Positions 54,215 through 64,000 of a DNA stretch of 64,000 nt are shown here, in pieces. Location: assembly GCF_932526225.1 (NCBI RefSeq), contig NC_064040.1, forward strand, positions 8,706,865-8,770,864, written 5' to 3'. Each line of letters opens with the position of its first letter. The stretch's first letter is position 1. The stretch comes from Nematostella vectensis. Its lineage: Eukaryota; Cnidaria; Anthozoa; Actiniaria; Edwardsiidae. The notes beneath the pieces were generated by a model. That model was given only the letters and a program-made list of their open reading frames with translations, was not told the DNA's origin and did no database searches. Position numbers and translations under genes: made by a program.

Positions 54215-54559
54215 ACGTGGTGTTAATGAAGAAAGTGAATTGTTACAAGCTTATTTACATCAGAATAGGGCGCGAGACGCAAAAACAACTTACAAAAACG
54301 CGCATATTCTAGAAAGCGTGCGCTATGGACAAAAAGAATTTACGCATCTGGGTTCCTACTACAAAAAAAATCGTCACTATTAAGACCCCGCGGGTAGATA
54401 GACTTAAGCCGATAGGCCCGCTGACCTTCCCTTTCCCTTAGCTGAGCCTCAGAGTTACACTTATCTATAAGTTGTACCCTTACATTACTAAGACCTAAAT
54501 GATTGTCGCAATGAAAATGTCGATAGATAAGGTCATCCTTAATTCTTTCACTAACCGGT
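54215..54559. other. Non-coding spacer left of the Penelope-like remnant
   Basis: No gene. The right part is probably the 3' untranslated end of the retroelement on the minus strand. Confidence 0.4.
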
Positions 54560-55480
54560 AATCTAAGGTGCTTATTTAACCTACTTTAGGATTATTTAAA
54601 CGCTTCCTAAAACTATAGATAATAGAACCTACGTACTGCTTGCTACACATAGAGCAAGTAATGAGACAAACAACAAAATCTGAATTACAGTCAAAATTAA
54701 TGACATGTTTCTTACTGGTAACCGTACTGCAAAACTCCCGCCCTGTCTTAAGAAAGTTACACATCCTACACCACACTTACGACAACCTATAATTTGAGTA
54801 CTATCCTCTTTAAGAGAGGAGTGCACCAACATATCCTTTAAACTCCTAGGTTTCCTATAAGCCACCATAGGTACCCTACCAATAGCACCCCTACACCTAC
54901 TAGAAGATTCTAGAACTGGCTGTGAAGAATACCAGGTAAATTAGGTAGAGCCGGATGAAAAGTGACTACAAAAGGTAACGATCATTTTTACCTTTACGTC
55001 TGTCTTTCAATGTGTCCTCCCTAGTAATACGTCTAACCCGGTCAACCTCCCGCCCAACAAACTACTGTACTCCAATACCCTCTTTTCGAAAGAAGAGTCT
55101 TCCAAACATATCATACGAATACGTAGTGCCTGCCCAAAAGGAATGCCTTTCTTACAAGCAGACGGATATGATATGACGTTTTAAAAAAAGATATTGATGC
55201 TTATCAGTAGGCTTACTATACAGATCTGTAGAAATAACCCCATCCCTAAGAGTGAGTGAAACATCCAAAAACTTTACCCGACTCGTAGACCACTCAAACT
55301 TAAATTTTACTGTTCTATGTATAGAGTTCATGTGAGCCATAAACTCTCTCAGAACGTCCTCACCTTCAGTTCAGATAATAAAAATGTAATCGTTATACCT
55401 ACGCCATAAATAAAGTTTAACTGGAGAAGAGTCTATGATTTCCTTTCAGATAGTGATAGATATCGTATCAATATCAAAGT
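54560..55480 (-). mobile_element. Penelope-like element remnant (reverse transcriptase plus GIY-YIG)
   Basis: Minus-strand pieces in order. A degenerate RT catalytic motif (YNDYIF in place of Y-x-D-D) followed by a stop lies near 55405. Then comes REFMAHMNSIHRTVKF, FLDVSLTLRDGVISTDLY and KPTDKHQYL (55340-55160), the conserved RT-thumb stretch of Penelope-like elements. Further on are AYRKPRSLKDMLV, a cysteine-rich linker (GCRKCGVGC), and CSKQYVGSIIYSFRKRLNN (54776-54580), the start of a GIY-YIG endonuclease. Frames are broken and the catalytic Asp pair is altered, so it is inactive. 5' portion missing. Confidence 0.85.
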
Positions 55481-55489
55481 GTCAGCTTA

Positions 55490-55985
55490 GTCCCAGGCGT
55501 TCTTACCGGGTTTCCTGTGTTTAGCCTTGTCCCCGGGGTTCTTATCGGGTTTCCTGTGTTTACCATGTCCCTGGGGTTCTTATCGGGTTTCCTGTGTTTA
55601 CCATGTCCCCGGGGTTCTTACCGAGTTTCCTGTGTTTAGCCTTGTCCCCGGGGTTCTTACCGGGTTTCCTGTGTTTACCATGTCCCGGGGTTCTTACCGG
55701 GTTTCCTGTGTTTACCATGTCCCGGGGTTCTTACTGGGTTTCCTGTGCTTAGCTATGTCCCAGGGGTTCTTACCGGGTTTCCTGTGTTGTTTAGCCTTGT
55801 CCCAGGGGTTCTTACCGGGTTTCCTGTGTTTAGCCGTGTCCCCGGGATTTTTGCCGGATTTCCTGTTTTTAGCCTTGTCCCCGGTATTTTTTGCACGATT
55901 TCCTGTGTTTAGCCTTGTCCCCGAGATTTTTTGCCCGATTTCCTGTGTTCAGCCTAATCCCAGGCGTTCTTATTGGGTTCCTTTT
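55490..55985. repeat. About 38-bp minisatellite, about 13 copies
   Basis: Units CCGGGGTTCTTACCGGGTTTCC plus TGTGTTTAGCCTTGTC-like spacer, with small indels. A 171-codon frame across it is repetitive and not gene-like. Confidence 0.93.
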
Positions 55986-57229
55986 GGTTGCGTGGGATTC
56001 AAAAGGGAGGGGGGTTCAATAGAAAGGAGGGGTGTTCACTAACAATATCAGAAACCCCAAGTGTAGCGAGGTTCTTATTTTAGTCAGGATCACGTTGAAT
56101 TATAGCCTGCGTAGCAAGCGTTTTTTTGACGTCGAGCAAGACGCTTCTACTTAAATTAAGCAAAAAGGCAATTTTACTTAAATTATATAACCGGAATTGC
56201 TTTGCCGTTGTTTTTAAGCTGGAAGGGAGAGGAAGGTTAATCGAGGGGGTGTTCAATACAGATTTGTAACCTTGGCGTTCTTTATGGGTACTACCTAAAT
56301 CCGGTACAAACCGGTTTAGGGTCCAATGGGTTATTATATCGGCACACCCTTCTTGATATAGGGTAAGAATTACTACTTAATTCTATGTGTCACGGAACAC
56401 ACGAAAACCAATGCAGTCTAATTAAAAGAAACAAAGAGATGAAAAATACATTCATGACATTAATTCTTTTTCGCCAGTCAGCAGTTTGAACGAATTACCG
56501 GTCTTCAGAACCATTTAACTGCACAGCGCGAACATATGCTAGATCAACACCCATTCTACCCCAACATGGTGAATATTAGGTTTAGAAAACAAAGTACAAA
56601 AAAGTTTACAAAAAGCAAAATTTAGTTTGCTAGTATAGACAAAAAATATCAGGAGTCATGACATTCGTAATATGCATTCTTTATTAAGCAGGTTTGAAAT
56701 TCTTACTATGTTGGATCGGGGGACTGCCAGCCAGTGAGAAGAACTAAATGGCCACATGGCTAACACATGACTGTTGCAAAGTCATGTTAAATGCAAGCAG
56801 GAAGAAAAAAAAATAGCTATTTGGGCACCAAACCTCTAACAGATGGATAATCAATATCAAATAGTAAAAAATATCAATACAAAACTCAAAATCAATAACC
56901 TGATAAGCAAACGAGCTAATCCTGTTCTTTTAACGGCTAGACTGAGCTTACTGCAATTAGCTCTAGGTCTGTCTTCCACTAAAAGGAGATAAGAAAGTTG
57001 CTTCTTGTCACCTTAACTGTCATCCCTATTATACTTGACTACAGTTTCAGTCTGCTCCTGTCCTCTTCTGAATCTATTAATTTATTTTTCCTTTGTTAGT
57101 GTCTTCAGCTTAAAATAATGGTAGCCCTAGTTTATCCGCTTTTTCACCTTTTCGCAATGTTTAGCTTAAAACCTCCTAGATATAAAAAAAAGAACCTTTA
57201 TATGTCCGTTGGAAGTCGTTCGTTTTGTC
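55986..57229. other. Intergenic DNA downstream of HECTD1
   Basis: AT-rich, with no recognisable gene, inverted repeat or array. The right part precedes degenerate copies of the HECTD1 3' end. Confidence 0.5.
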
Positions 57230-57249
57230 CCAAAATTTGTTTGACTCGG

Positions 57250-57770
57250 TACTCAATGTTCACTCACAAAGCGCTTGGAAGCCCAGCTTAGGTGGCCTCT
57301 CGTTCCCTTTCCATCATTTCAATTGTTCAGGTGGTCTTGTGGCAGCCAGAAAACTCCCTCTCGGGATCTCCACGGATCTTTACTCCTGTCAAGCGTTTCG
57401 AAGTTGACTCCACTTTGTTCCAGTGATATGAAAGCCCTCTTCTGTGGCAGCAGCAAGGAACATTTCATCCATACGATATCTTCGGGAATATAGTCCCCTC
57501 AAGCGCTTGGAGGTTAACCCTCAATTCTTTATTCAGTTCAGGTGAAACCCCTTCTCTTCTGTGGCTGCAGCAAGGAACATTTCATCCATACGATATCTTC
57601 GGGAATATAGTCCCCTCAAGCGCTTGGAGGTTAACCCTCAACCCTTTATTCTGTTCAGGTGAAACCCCTTCTCTTCTGTGGCTAAAGCAAGGAACATTTC
57701 ATCCATACGATATCTTCGGGAATATAGTCATCTCAAGCGCTTGGAGGTTAACCCTCAACCCTTTATTTAG
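57250..57770. repeat. 117-bp tandem copies of the HECTD1 C-terminal coding end
   Basis: GGTGAAACCCCTTCTCTT (minus strand EKGFHLN) starts at 57541, 57658 and, in the real gene, 57775: exactly 117 bp each. A degenerate copy precedes at about 57430. Each unit has the final codons, a stop codon and AATAAA. The region upstream of these codons has diverged from the true exon. Confidence 0.92.
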
Positions 57771-60700
57771 TTCAGGTGAAACCCCTTCTCTTTTGTGGCG
57801 GCAAGCAGCCTCTCCCGTAGGATCTCCTCGGAGCTGTACTCGGGCAGTTTGAGGTAATGGACGCAGGTGTTGACGGAGGGGTAGGTGCCGTCACCCTCTC
57901 CTTCCTTGCGCACCACCGTCAGGCGTGGATGGAGGTTAGCGAGTCCCCCAGGTGGCAGAGAGGAACAGCCTGTAGTGAACTGTAAGAACGCCTGGAAACA
58001 CATAAACCAACGAGAGAGGTTAACAGTCTGGAAACACATAAGCCAACGAGAGAGGTTAACAGTCTGGAAACACATAAACCAACGAGAGAGGTTAACAGTC
58101 TGGAAACACATAAACTATCGAGAGAGGTTAACAGCGTGGAAACACATAAACCAACGAGAGAGGTTAACAGCCTGGAAACACATAAACCAACGAGAGAGGT
58201 TAACAGTCTGGAAACACATAAACCAACGAGAGAGGTTAACAGCCTGGAAACGCATAAACCAACGAGAGAGGTTAACAGCGTGGAAACACATAAACCAACG
58301 AGAGAGGTTAACAGCCTGGAAACACATAAACCAACGAGAGAGGTTAACAGCTTGGAAACACATAAACCAACGAGAGAGGTTAACATCCTGGAAACATATA
58401 AACCAACGAGAGAGGTTAACAGGATGGAAACACATAAACCAACGAGAGAGGTTAACAGCCTGGAAACACATAAGCCAACGAGAGAGGTTAACAGCCTGGA
58501 AACACATAAACCAACGAGAGAGGTTAACAGCCTGGAAACACATAAACCAACGAGAGAGGTTAACAGTCTGGAAACACATAAACCAACGAAAGAGGTTAAC
58601 AGCCTGGAAACACATAAACCAACGAGAGAGGTTAACAGTCTGGAAACACATAAACCAACGAGAGAGGTTAACAGCCTGGAAACACATAGACCAACGAGAG
58701 AGGTTAACAGCTTGGAAACACATAAACCAACGAGAGAGGTTAACATCCTGGAAACATATAAACCAACGAGAGAGGTTAACAGGATGGAAACACATAAACC
58801 AACGAGAGAGGTTAACAGCCTGGAAACACATAAGCCAACGAGAGAGGTTAACAGTCTGGAAACACATAAACCAACGAGAGAGGTTAACAGTCTGGAAACA
58901 CATAAACTATCGAGAGAGGTTAACAGCGTGGAAACACATAAACCAACGAGAGAGGTTAACAGCCTGGAAACACATAAACCAACGAGAGAGGTTAACAGTC
59001 TGGAAACACATAAACCAACGAGAGAGGTTAACAGCCTGGAAACACATAAACCAACGAGAGAGGTTAACAGCGTGGAAACACATAAACCAACGAGAGAGGT
59101 TAACAGCCTGGAAACACATAAACCAACGAGAGAGGTTAACAGCTTGGAAACACATAAACCAACGAGAGAGGTTAACATCCTGGAAACATATAAACCAACG
59201 AGAGAGGTTAACAGGATGGAAACACATAAACCAACGAGAGAGGTTAACAGCCTGGAAACACATAAGCCAACGAGAGAGGTTAACAGCCTGGAAACACATA
59301 AACCAACGAGAGAGGTTAACAGCCTGGAAACACATAAACCAACGAGAGAGGTTAACAGTCTGGAAACACATAAACCAACGAAAGAGGTTAACAGCCTGGA
59401 AACACATAAACCAACGAGAGAGGTTAACAGTCTGGAAACACATAAACCAACGAGAGAGGTTAACAGCCTGGAAACACATAGACCAACGAGAGAGGTTAAC
59501 AGCTTGGAAACACATAAACCAACGAGAGAGGTTAACATCCTGGAAACATATAAACCAACGAGAGAGGTTAACAGGATGGAAACACATAAACCAACGAGAG
59601 AGGTTAACAGCCTGGAAACACATAAGCCAACGAGAGAGGTTAACAGCCTGGAAACACATAAACCAACGAGAGAGGTTAACAGCCTGGAAACACATAAACC
59701 AACGAGAGAGGTTAACAGTCTGGAAACACATAAACCAACGAAAGAGGTTAACAGCCTGGAAACACATAAACCAACGAGAGAGGTTAACAGTCTGGAAACA
59801 CATAAACCAACGAGAGAGGTTAACAGTCTGGAAACACATAAACCAACGAGAGAGGTTAACAGCCTGGAAACACATAAACCAACGAGAGAGGTTAACAGTC
59901 TGGAAACAGATAAACCAACGAGAGAGGTTAACAGCCTGGAAACACATAAACCAACGAGAGAGGTTAACAGCTTGGAAACACATAAACCAACAAGAGAGGT
60001 TAACACCCTGGAAACATATAAACCAACGAGAGAGGTTAACAGGATGGAAACACATAAACCAACGAGAGAGGTTAACAGCCTGGAAACACATAAAGCAACG
60101 AGAGAGGTTAACAGCCTGGAAACATATAAACCAACGAGAGAGGTTAACAGGATGGAAACACATAAACCAACGAGAGAGGTTAACAGCCTGGAAACACATA
60201 AACCAACGAGAGGGGTTTAATAATGCATGATTTCGAGTTTTCAATATTCAAAATAAAATCGCAATAAATAACAAAAAAAAATAAATCACCTTAGTCTGAT
60301 GCAGCGTGACACGTGCAAAACGTAAGTGAAAGTGTGTTTTATTTTCTACCACTTTCTTCTAAAGTACGTTCTATTTAATCAAGAAGAGATCCTACCTTCC
60401 TATCATCGCCCTCCATACTCGCCAGCACGTTAACGAATCTCTGGAAGCCTGGGCTCTCCTTGCTGTAACCGTACTTAGGCTCCGTGTAGTTCAGTATGTC
60501 CTCGCGTGTCCATTCTGGCACTTGCTCACCGCTCAACATTAGCTGGAGCTCCTCCGGAGAGAACATTTGCAGCTTTTCCATGGGGAAAACCTGAGAGACA
60601 ACAATGAACTTATAACCTTAGAGTGGGTCATTGAAGCGTTTCCAAAGGTAAAACCCGAGGGAGTGGTATACACCAATGAATCCATAACCTTAGAGTGGGT

Positions 60701-63583
60701 CATTGAAGCGTTTCCATAGGGAAAACCCGAGGGAGTGGTATACACCAATGAACTTATAACCTTAGAGTGGGTCATTGAAGCGTTTCCATAGGGAAAACCC
60801 GAGGGAGTGGTATACACCAATGAATCCATAACCTTAGAGTGGGTTATTGTGTCCTTTTCCATTGGGAAAACTTGGGGCTGATAGGGGACGGAGGAATCAA
60901 TGATGGGGGGAGGATAAACAAATTGGGAACATTGCAGCTTCTCTATGTGGAATTCTGTAGGGATAGGGTGAGCGGGCGGGGAGGGGGGGCTTACCCGGTT
61001 GAAGCCGTCTTTGAAGGCATCCATCTGCTTTCTTATGCCCGAGTACAGACAGAAGTTAGTAAGCAGCTCGATGTACGTGTCTGCATTGTCGAGTGTCAGC
61101 AGCTGGTACAAATAGAACAATAACATATTCATTATCACAGTCTGTGACACTCAGAAAGTGTTACCATCTTGAAAAAGCTGCTTGTAGACAAGAGAAGGCA
61201 GTAGGAATGTGGGAAAGTTTTCACAGAGAACTTTTAGGTTGACAGCGACGAAACTTTGGAACATCCTTCCGGGAGAATAGAAAAAAAGCGGCCATCCAGT
61301 GCGGCTTTCAAAGCTGCAATGCGCTTACACTATATCCCAATGTCAAGCCTCGGACTTGGGTTTTAATTCTATTTCACTATAAATATTATCTGTTTTGTTA
61401 TTTATTATTATAATTGTTGTAATTTGATTCGTGCGGAGGGCCAGAAGTTTGTAAGTGGATCACACTCACAAGTGTTACCCTCTTAAAATAAAGCTACTAC
61501 TACTATTATCTCGGTTTGATATCTCATGCAAGCAGACATTGAAAACGTTAAAATTTCATGACATTAAAATTTCGATAAAATGTGTCTCCGCAAACAAGTC
61601 TCCCTGTACAAGGCAGCACAAGTCCTTCAGTGCCTCGTCAGAAATGAGTTCCTTTCGAATGCAGTGTACAGGATGCAATATCCGCTAACAAACCTACCAA
61701 TTCGTCGCCTTGTGGCAAAAGATCTGTTGATGCGAAGCCATATACTTTTGAAGATGGAGAAAACTGAAACGTAATGCTGCAAAAGAGAATAGAAATTCGT
61801 TCATTGTTAATAACGCTGCGGCATTCTACAAATGTCAGCTGCATATAGGCGTAGTGCTCTACAGGGGCGGATCCAGAAAATTAAAAAGGGGGGCCGAAGC
61901 AAAAGGTTTAAGAAACGGGAGGCGTGACTTATTGTTCTTCCGTATATTTCCTTATAATCTTGTTATTTTTAAGCCAAATCTCTGAAAATAAGGGGGCGGG
62001 GGGCCGCTCCTGCTCTAAAATAAAAATTTACCGATTTTACAAGAATTACCTTGTTGACTTTATGATTATTTTAACATGTAGAGCGTTAACTTGATCATGA
62101 TCTACATTGTTGACTTATTTAGATACTAGATTATACAACCCTCCTGCGCAGAGCTTTCTGTGCCGCTCATTTACTTTGCTCCACATCAACCAATCAACCT
62201 CTGCGGACACAGAAAGCTCTGGCCAAGAGGGTACGATTATACCGGAGATACATGAAATCGGACGCAGGTTGTTGTTGAAAGAAGTTAGAATAATTAACAG
62301 TGGACTTGTTTTGGTTTGTAAGAATCTGGTTTTGGGTTAACGTTAGGTGATTGTGTAACAGCGTTAATTATCTTTATTTGAATGGTTCGCGTTAATGTTC
62401 TGAAATTGCACCAAACGTGCACCCTGGTTCGAGTTAATTTAATTGGCGTTAATGAAAATCAACGTTAGCTAATATGGGTGTTAATTTCCTATGATAAGGT
62501 GAAATGACGGAAAAACCTTGAAAATTCGCAATTCGAGATAGAGAAAGAATACACAATTTCTTACAATGGCCACCGGTTCCTTGTATTCCGGACTGATTTT
62601 TGAAACACAAATATCGTGAGGCCGAAATTTTTGCTTTTTAAGATTTTTTTTCCCTTGATAATTCTTGCGCTATGAATGAGCTCAGGGACGAAAAGCTCAA
62701 ATTTCAATGTCACTTTACAAAAAAGTCGCATCAATTTAAAAAAAGTCGCATTTGACATTTTGTTTGCTATTACTCACTATGCCTTATCAGATCTGAAATG
62801 AGCTTATTTGAAGCGTTAAGTCATGTTTTCCCGTCATGTCTGATAAGATATAAAACTTGCTTACCCAAGATCTTCCAAGGAACACTCCACTTCTGTCGAT
62901 GTCTTAAATTTCAATTTCTGCACTTTAACTTTCTTTTCGTCAGTAGAGAGTGAGTCATCGTTAAGTATCGCATCCCTACGAGCAACCATGTCCTTTAGTT
63001 GGTCCAGGAATGAAGCCCTGTGGGGATCCACATCAGCCATGTCCTCGTCCAAAAGTCCAGCAAACCAGCACGGCTCCAGCACCAGTGCCGACACATCCTC
63101 ACAACTGCCTGTCTTCAGCTCTGCCTCATCATCGTCCTTAAGATCTTCTTTAATAATCTCTTGCTCCTTGGAATACGAGTCGATTTTGTTGATTGTGTTC
63201 TGGTTGTCCTCCAAGGAGGGCCGGTCCAACTCATTAGTATTATCATCAATCGAGCTTCTCCAGTTACTTGAACAGATACTGTCTTCTAGGTTCATGCTGT
63301 GGTGTCGCAGCCGGGAGGAGCTACCGGAACCGGATGGTAGAATGGTGAAGCGGCTCATAATAGCGTTACCACCGGAGCACATGAGCTTTAGGAAGGGTAT
63401 TGAAAGAGGGATGTCTACAAGGCGATTGTCCTGCAAGCTTTTCGCCAGGAAGATACCAAGAAGATTGAAGAAGGAGGCAACCCGCTCGGTGTCTGGGAGA
63501 TCTTGAGGCAGGGGAGCAGGAAAGAGACCTGACGATCGCTGGACGTAATATCCGCGTGGCCGAACACCGTGGCCGATATCCAC
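57767..63583 (-). CDS. HECTD1: HECT-domain E3 ubiquitin ligase HECTD1, 3' part (last five exons)
   Basis: Exons in gene order: 62865-63583, 61698-61776, 60995-61102, 60396-60590, 57767-57991. All junctions are GT-AG with matching phases, giving about 465 C-terminal residues. Earlier exons lie beyond 63583 and are not found in the window. N-lobe features are [17 protein letters not shown] and [20 protein letters not shown], then an acidic/serine insert, and [15 protein letters not shown]. The C-lobe has [20 protein letters not shown], the catalytic Cys in [18 protein letters not shown] (about 57863-57865), and the C-terminus TKEKGFHLN. These match HECTD1 rather than TRIP12. It transfers ubiquitin from E2 via the Cys thioester. 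Introns around the last two exons consist largely of boundary-derived arrays. Confidence 0.94.
57992..60219. repeat. 36-bp array, about 62 copies, filling the last HECTD1 intron
   Basis: Unit CCTGGAAACACATAAACC plus AACGAGAGAGGTTAACAG. On the minus strand every unit reads GGTTTATGTGTTTCCAGG, identical to the true acceptor of the last exon. Variant units (ACATCCTGGAAACATATA) at 58381, 58741, 59173 and 59533 show a 792-bp, 22-unit higher-order duplication. The long frames on both strands are artefacts of the 36-bp period. Confidence 0.97.
60591..60870. repeat. 72-bp repeats copying the HECTD1 penultimate exon acceptor
   Basis: AAAACCCGAGGGAGTGG recurs at 60650, 60722 and 60794, preceded by TTTCCATAGGG. 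The true exon edge (TTTCCATGGGGAAAACCTGAGAG) is the matching sequence at 60576-60598. The array thus derives from the exon start plus acceptor. Confidence 0.85.
61103..61697. other. HECTD1 intron, unremarkable
   Basis: Contains an AATAAA/ACTACTACT stretch near 61480-61510 and short frames. No coding signal apart from the flanking exons. Confidence 0.5.
61860..62015. repeat. Dispersed GGGGCGGATCCAG-type repeat
   Basis: Begins CAGGGGCGGATCCAGAAAA and ends GGGGGCCGCTCCTGCTC, resembling a degraded short foldback element in a HECTD1 intron. Confidence 0.4.
62138..62232. mobile_element. 95-bp MITE with 25-bp inverted repeats
   Basis: Left ACCCTCCTGCGCAGAGCTTT and right (opposite strand) ACCCTCTTGGCCAGAGCTTT, both continuing CTGTG. 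Located in the HECTD1 intron between 61776 and 62865. Confidence 0.8.
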
Positions 63584-64000
63584 CTGATTGGAAAAGAATA
63601 TTTAAAAATTTTGTCCAATCAACCGCTATTTGTAGCACCCAACATTAGCGCCCAATAAATAAACGATCATTTGATGCATCAAATACATTCCAAAAAGGAG
63701 AATTAACAAATCTTGACTATTTTTGTCATCTATTAGATGACATTGCCTAATTAACAGCATCTAACTCCTATGGGTATGTCACGAGTGTCAAATTCATCTT
63801 ATCTTATTACACTTAATTTTCTCGTAACTTTATTTTCGCTATTTAAAAAGATTCGCGAAAATAAAGTGACGCGAAAATTAATTGTCGCGAAAATAAGAAT
63901 GCGCGAAAATAAGAATGCGCGAAAATTAAGTGAGTACACAAGAAGCCTTTGGGAGAATATTGGCCGTTTAATAAGCTTTATGGAAACACCTTGTCTATTT
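63584..64000. other. HECTD1 intron to window edge
   Basis: The region upstream of the exon at 62865-63583. No further exon is visible before the edge; a MITE-like repeat occupies part of it. Confidence 0.5.
63806..63937. mobile_element. AT-rich MITE with CGCGAAAATTAAGT ends
   Basis: Left ACACTTAATTTTC and right GAAAATTAAGTGAGTA are inverted. The interior has GCGAAAATAA repeats (four copies). Confidence 0.6.

Noticed and set aside
57885-60244. Frames of 445-781 codons in the 36-bp array
   Set aside because: Same artefact of a 36-bp period. The array is the last intron of HECTD1, bounded by a good donor at 60395 and acceptor at 57992.

Overview
The window is animal nuclear DNA, most likely from a cnidarian and probably a sea anemone such as Nematostella (inference). 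Spliced host genes with GT-AG introns and short coding exons sit in AT-rich, repeat-dense DNA. With them are a Penelope-like retroelement, a CR1-like LINE, many small inverted-repeat transposons, a Polinton-like virus-derived element, and a secreted cysteine-rich peptide gene whose framework recalls sea-anemone peptides.

Layout. 1-325 is microsatellite. About 326-7690 is a GC-rich, decayed Polinton-like element: broken major capsid gene, intact packaging ATPase, small membrane proteins, intact DDE integrase, and on the opposite strand a frameshifted replication gene with SF1 helicase motifs. 7.7-10.7 kb holds small transposon debris and a MADF-like exon. A complete cytosolic malate dehydrogenase gene (8 coding exons, 333 aa, minus strand) spans 10739-15739. 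A 4.3-kb array of about 130 copies of a 33-bp unit (16024-20310) lies upstream of it. A complete mitochondrial ribosomal protein uS10m gene (7 coding exons, 202 aa, minus) spans 20701-27585 and carries a LINE fragment in its largest intron. 27.6-30.3 kb holds a hammerhead-ribozyme motif and a foldback element. A two-exon class A GPCR gene (464 aa, minus) is at 30407-33201. An NXPE-like PC-esterase gene (7 exons, 471 aa, plus) is at 37509-43101.

About 4 kb, running from NXPE intron 4 to the 5' UTR of a small secreted-peptide gene, is tandemly duplicated (41296-45361 and 46378-50366). The result is full NXPE, promoterless peptide copy, headless NXPE pseudogene, full peptide gene. 50.4-57.2 kb is transposon and minisatellite DNA, including a 1.36-kb element with 26-bp terminal inverted repeats and a broken Penelope-like element. 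The 3' end of HECTD1 (five exons of the HECT domain, minus) spans 57767-63583 and continues past the right part of the window.

The most unusual pattern is that many of the minisatellites are copies of an exon-intron or gene-end boundary. MDH1 exon 7 (donor) and exon 3 (acceptor), NXPE exon 4 (acceptor) and its last exon (stop codon), HECTD1's last exon (acceptor in a 62-copy array, and stop plus poly(A) signal three times), HECTD1's penultimate exon (acceptor), and GPCR exon 1 (donor) all have boundary sequence repeated beside them. The host genes are otherwise unrelated in function and form no operon-like unit.
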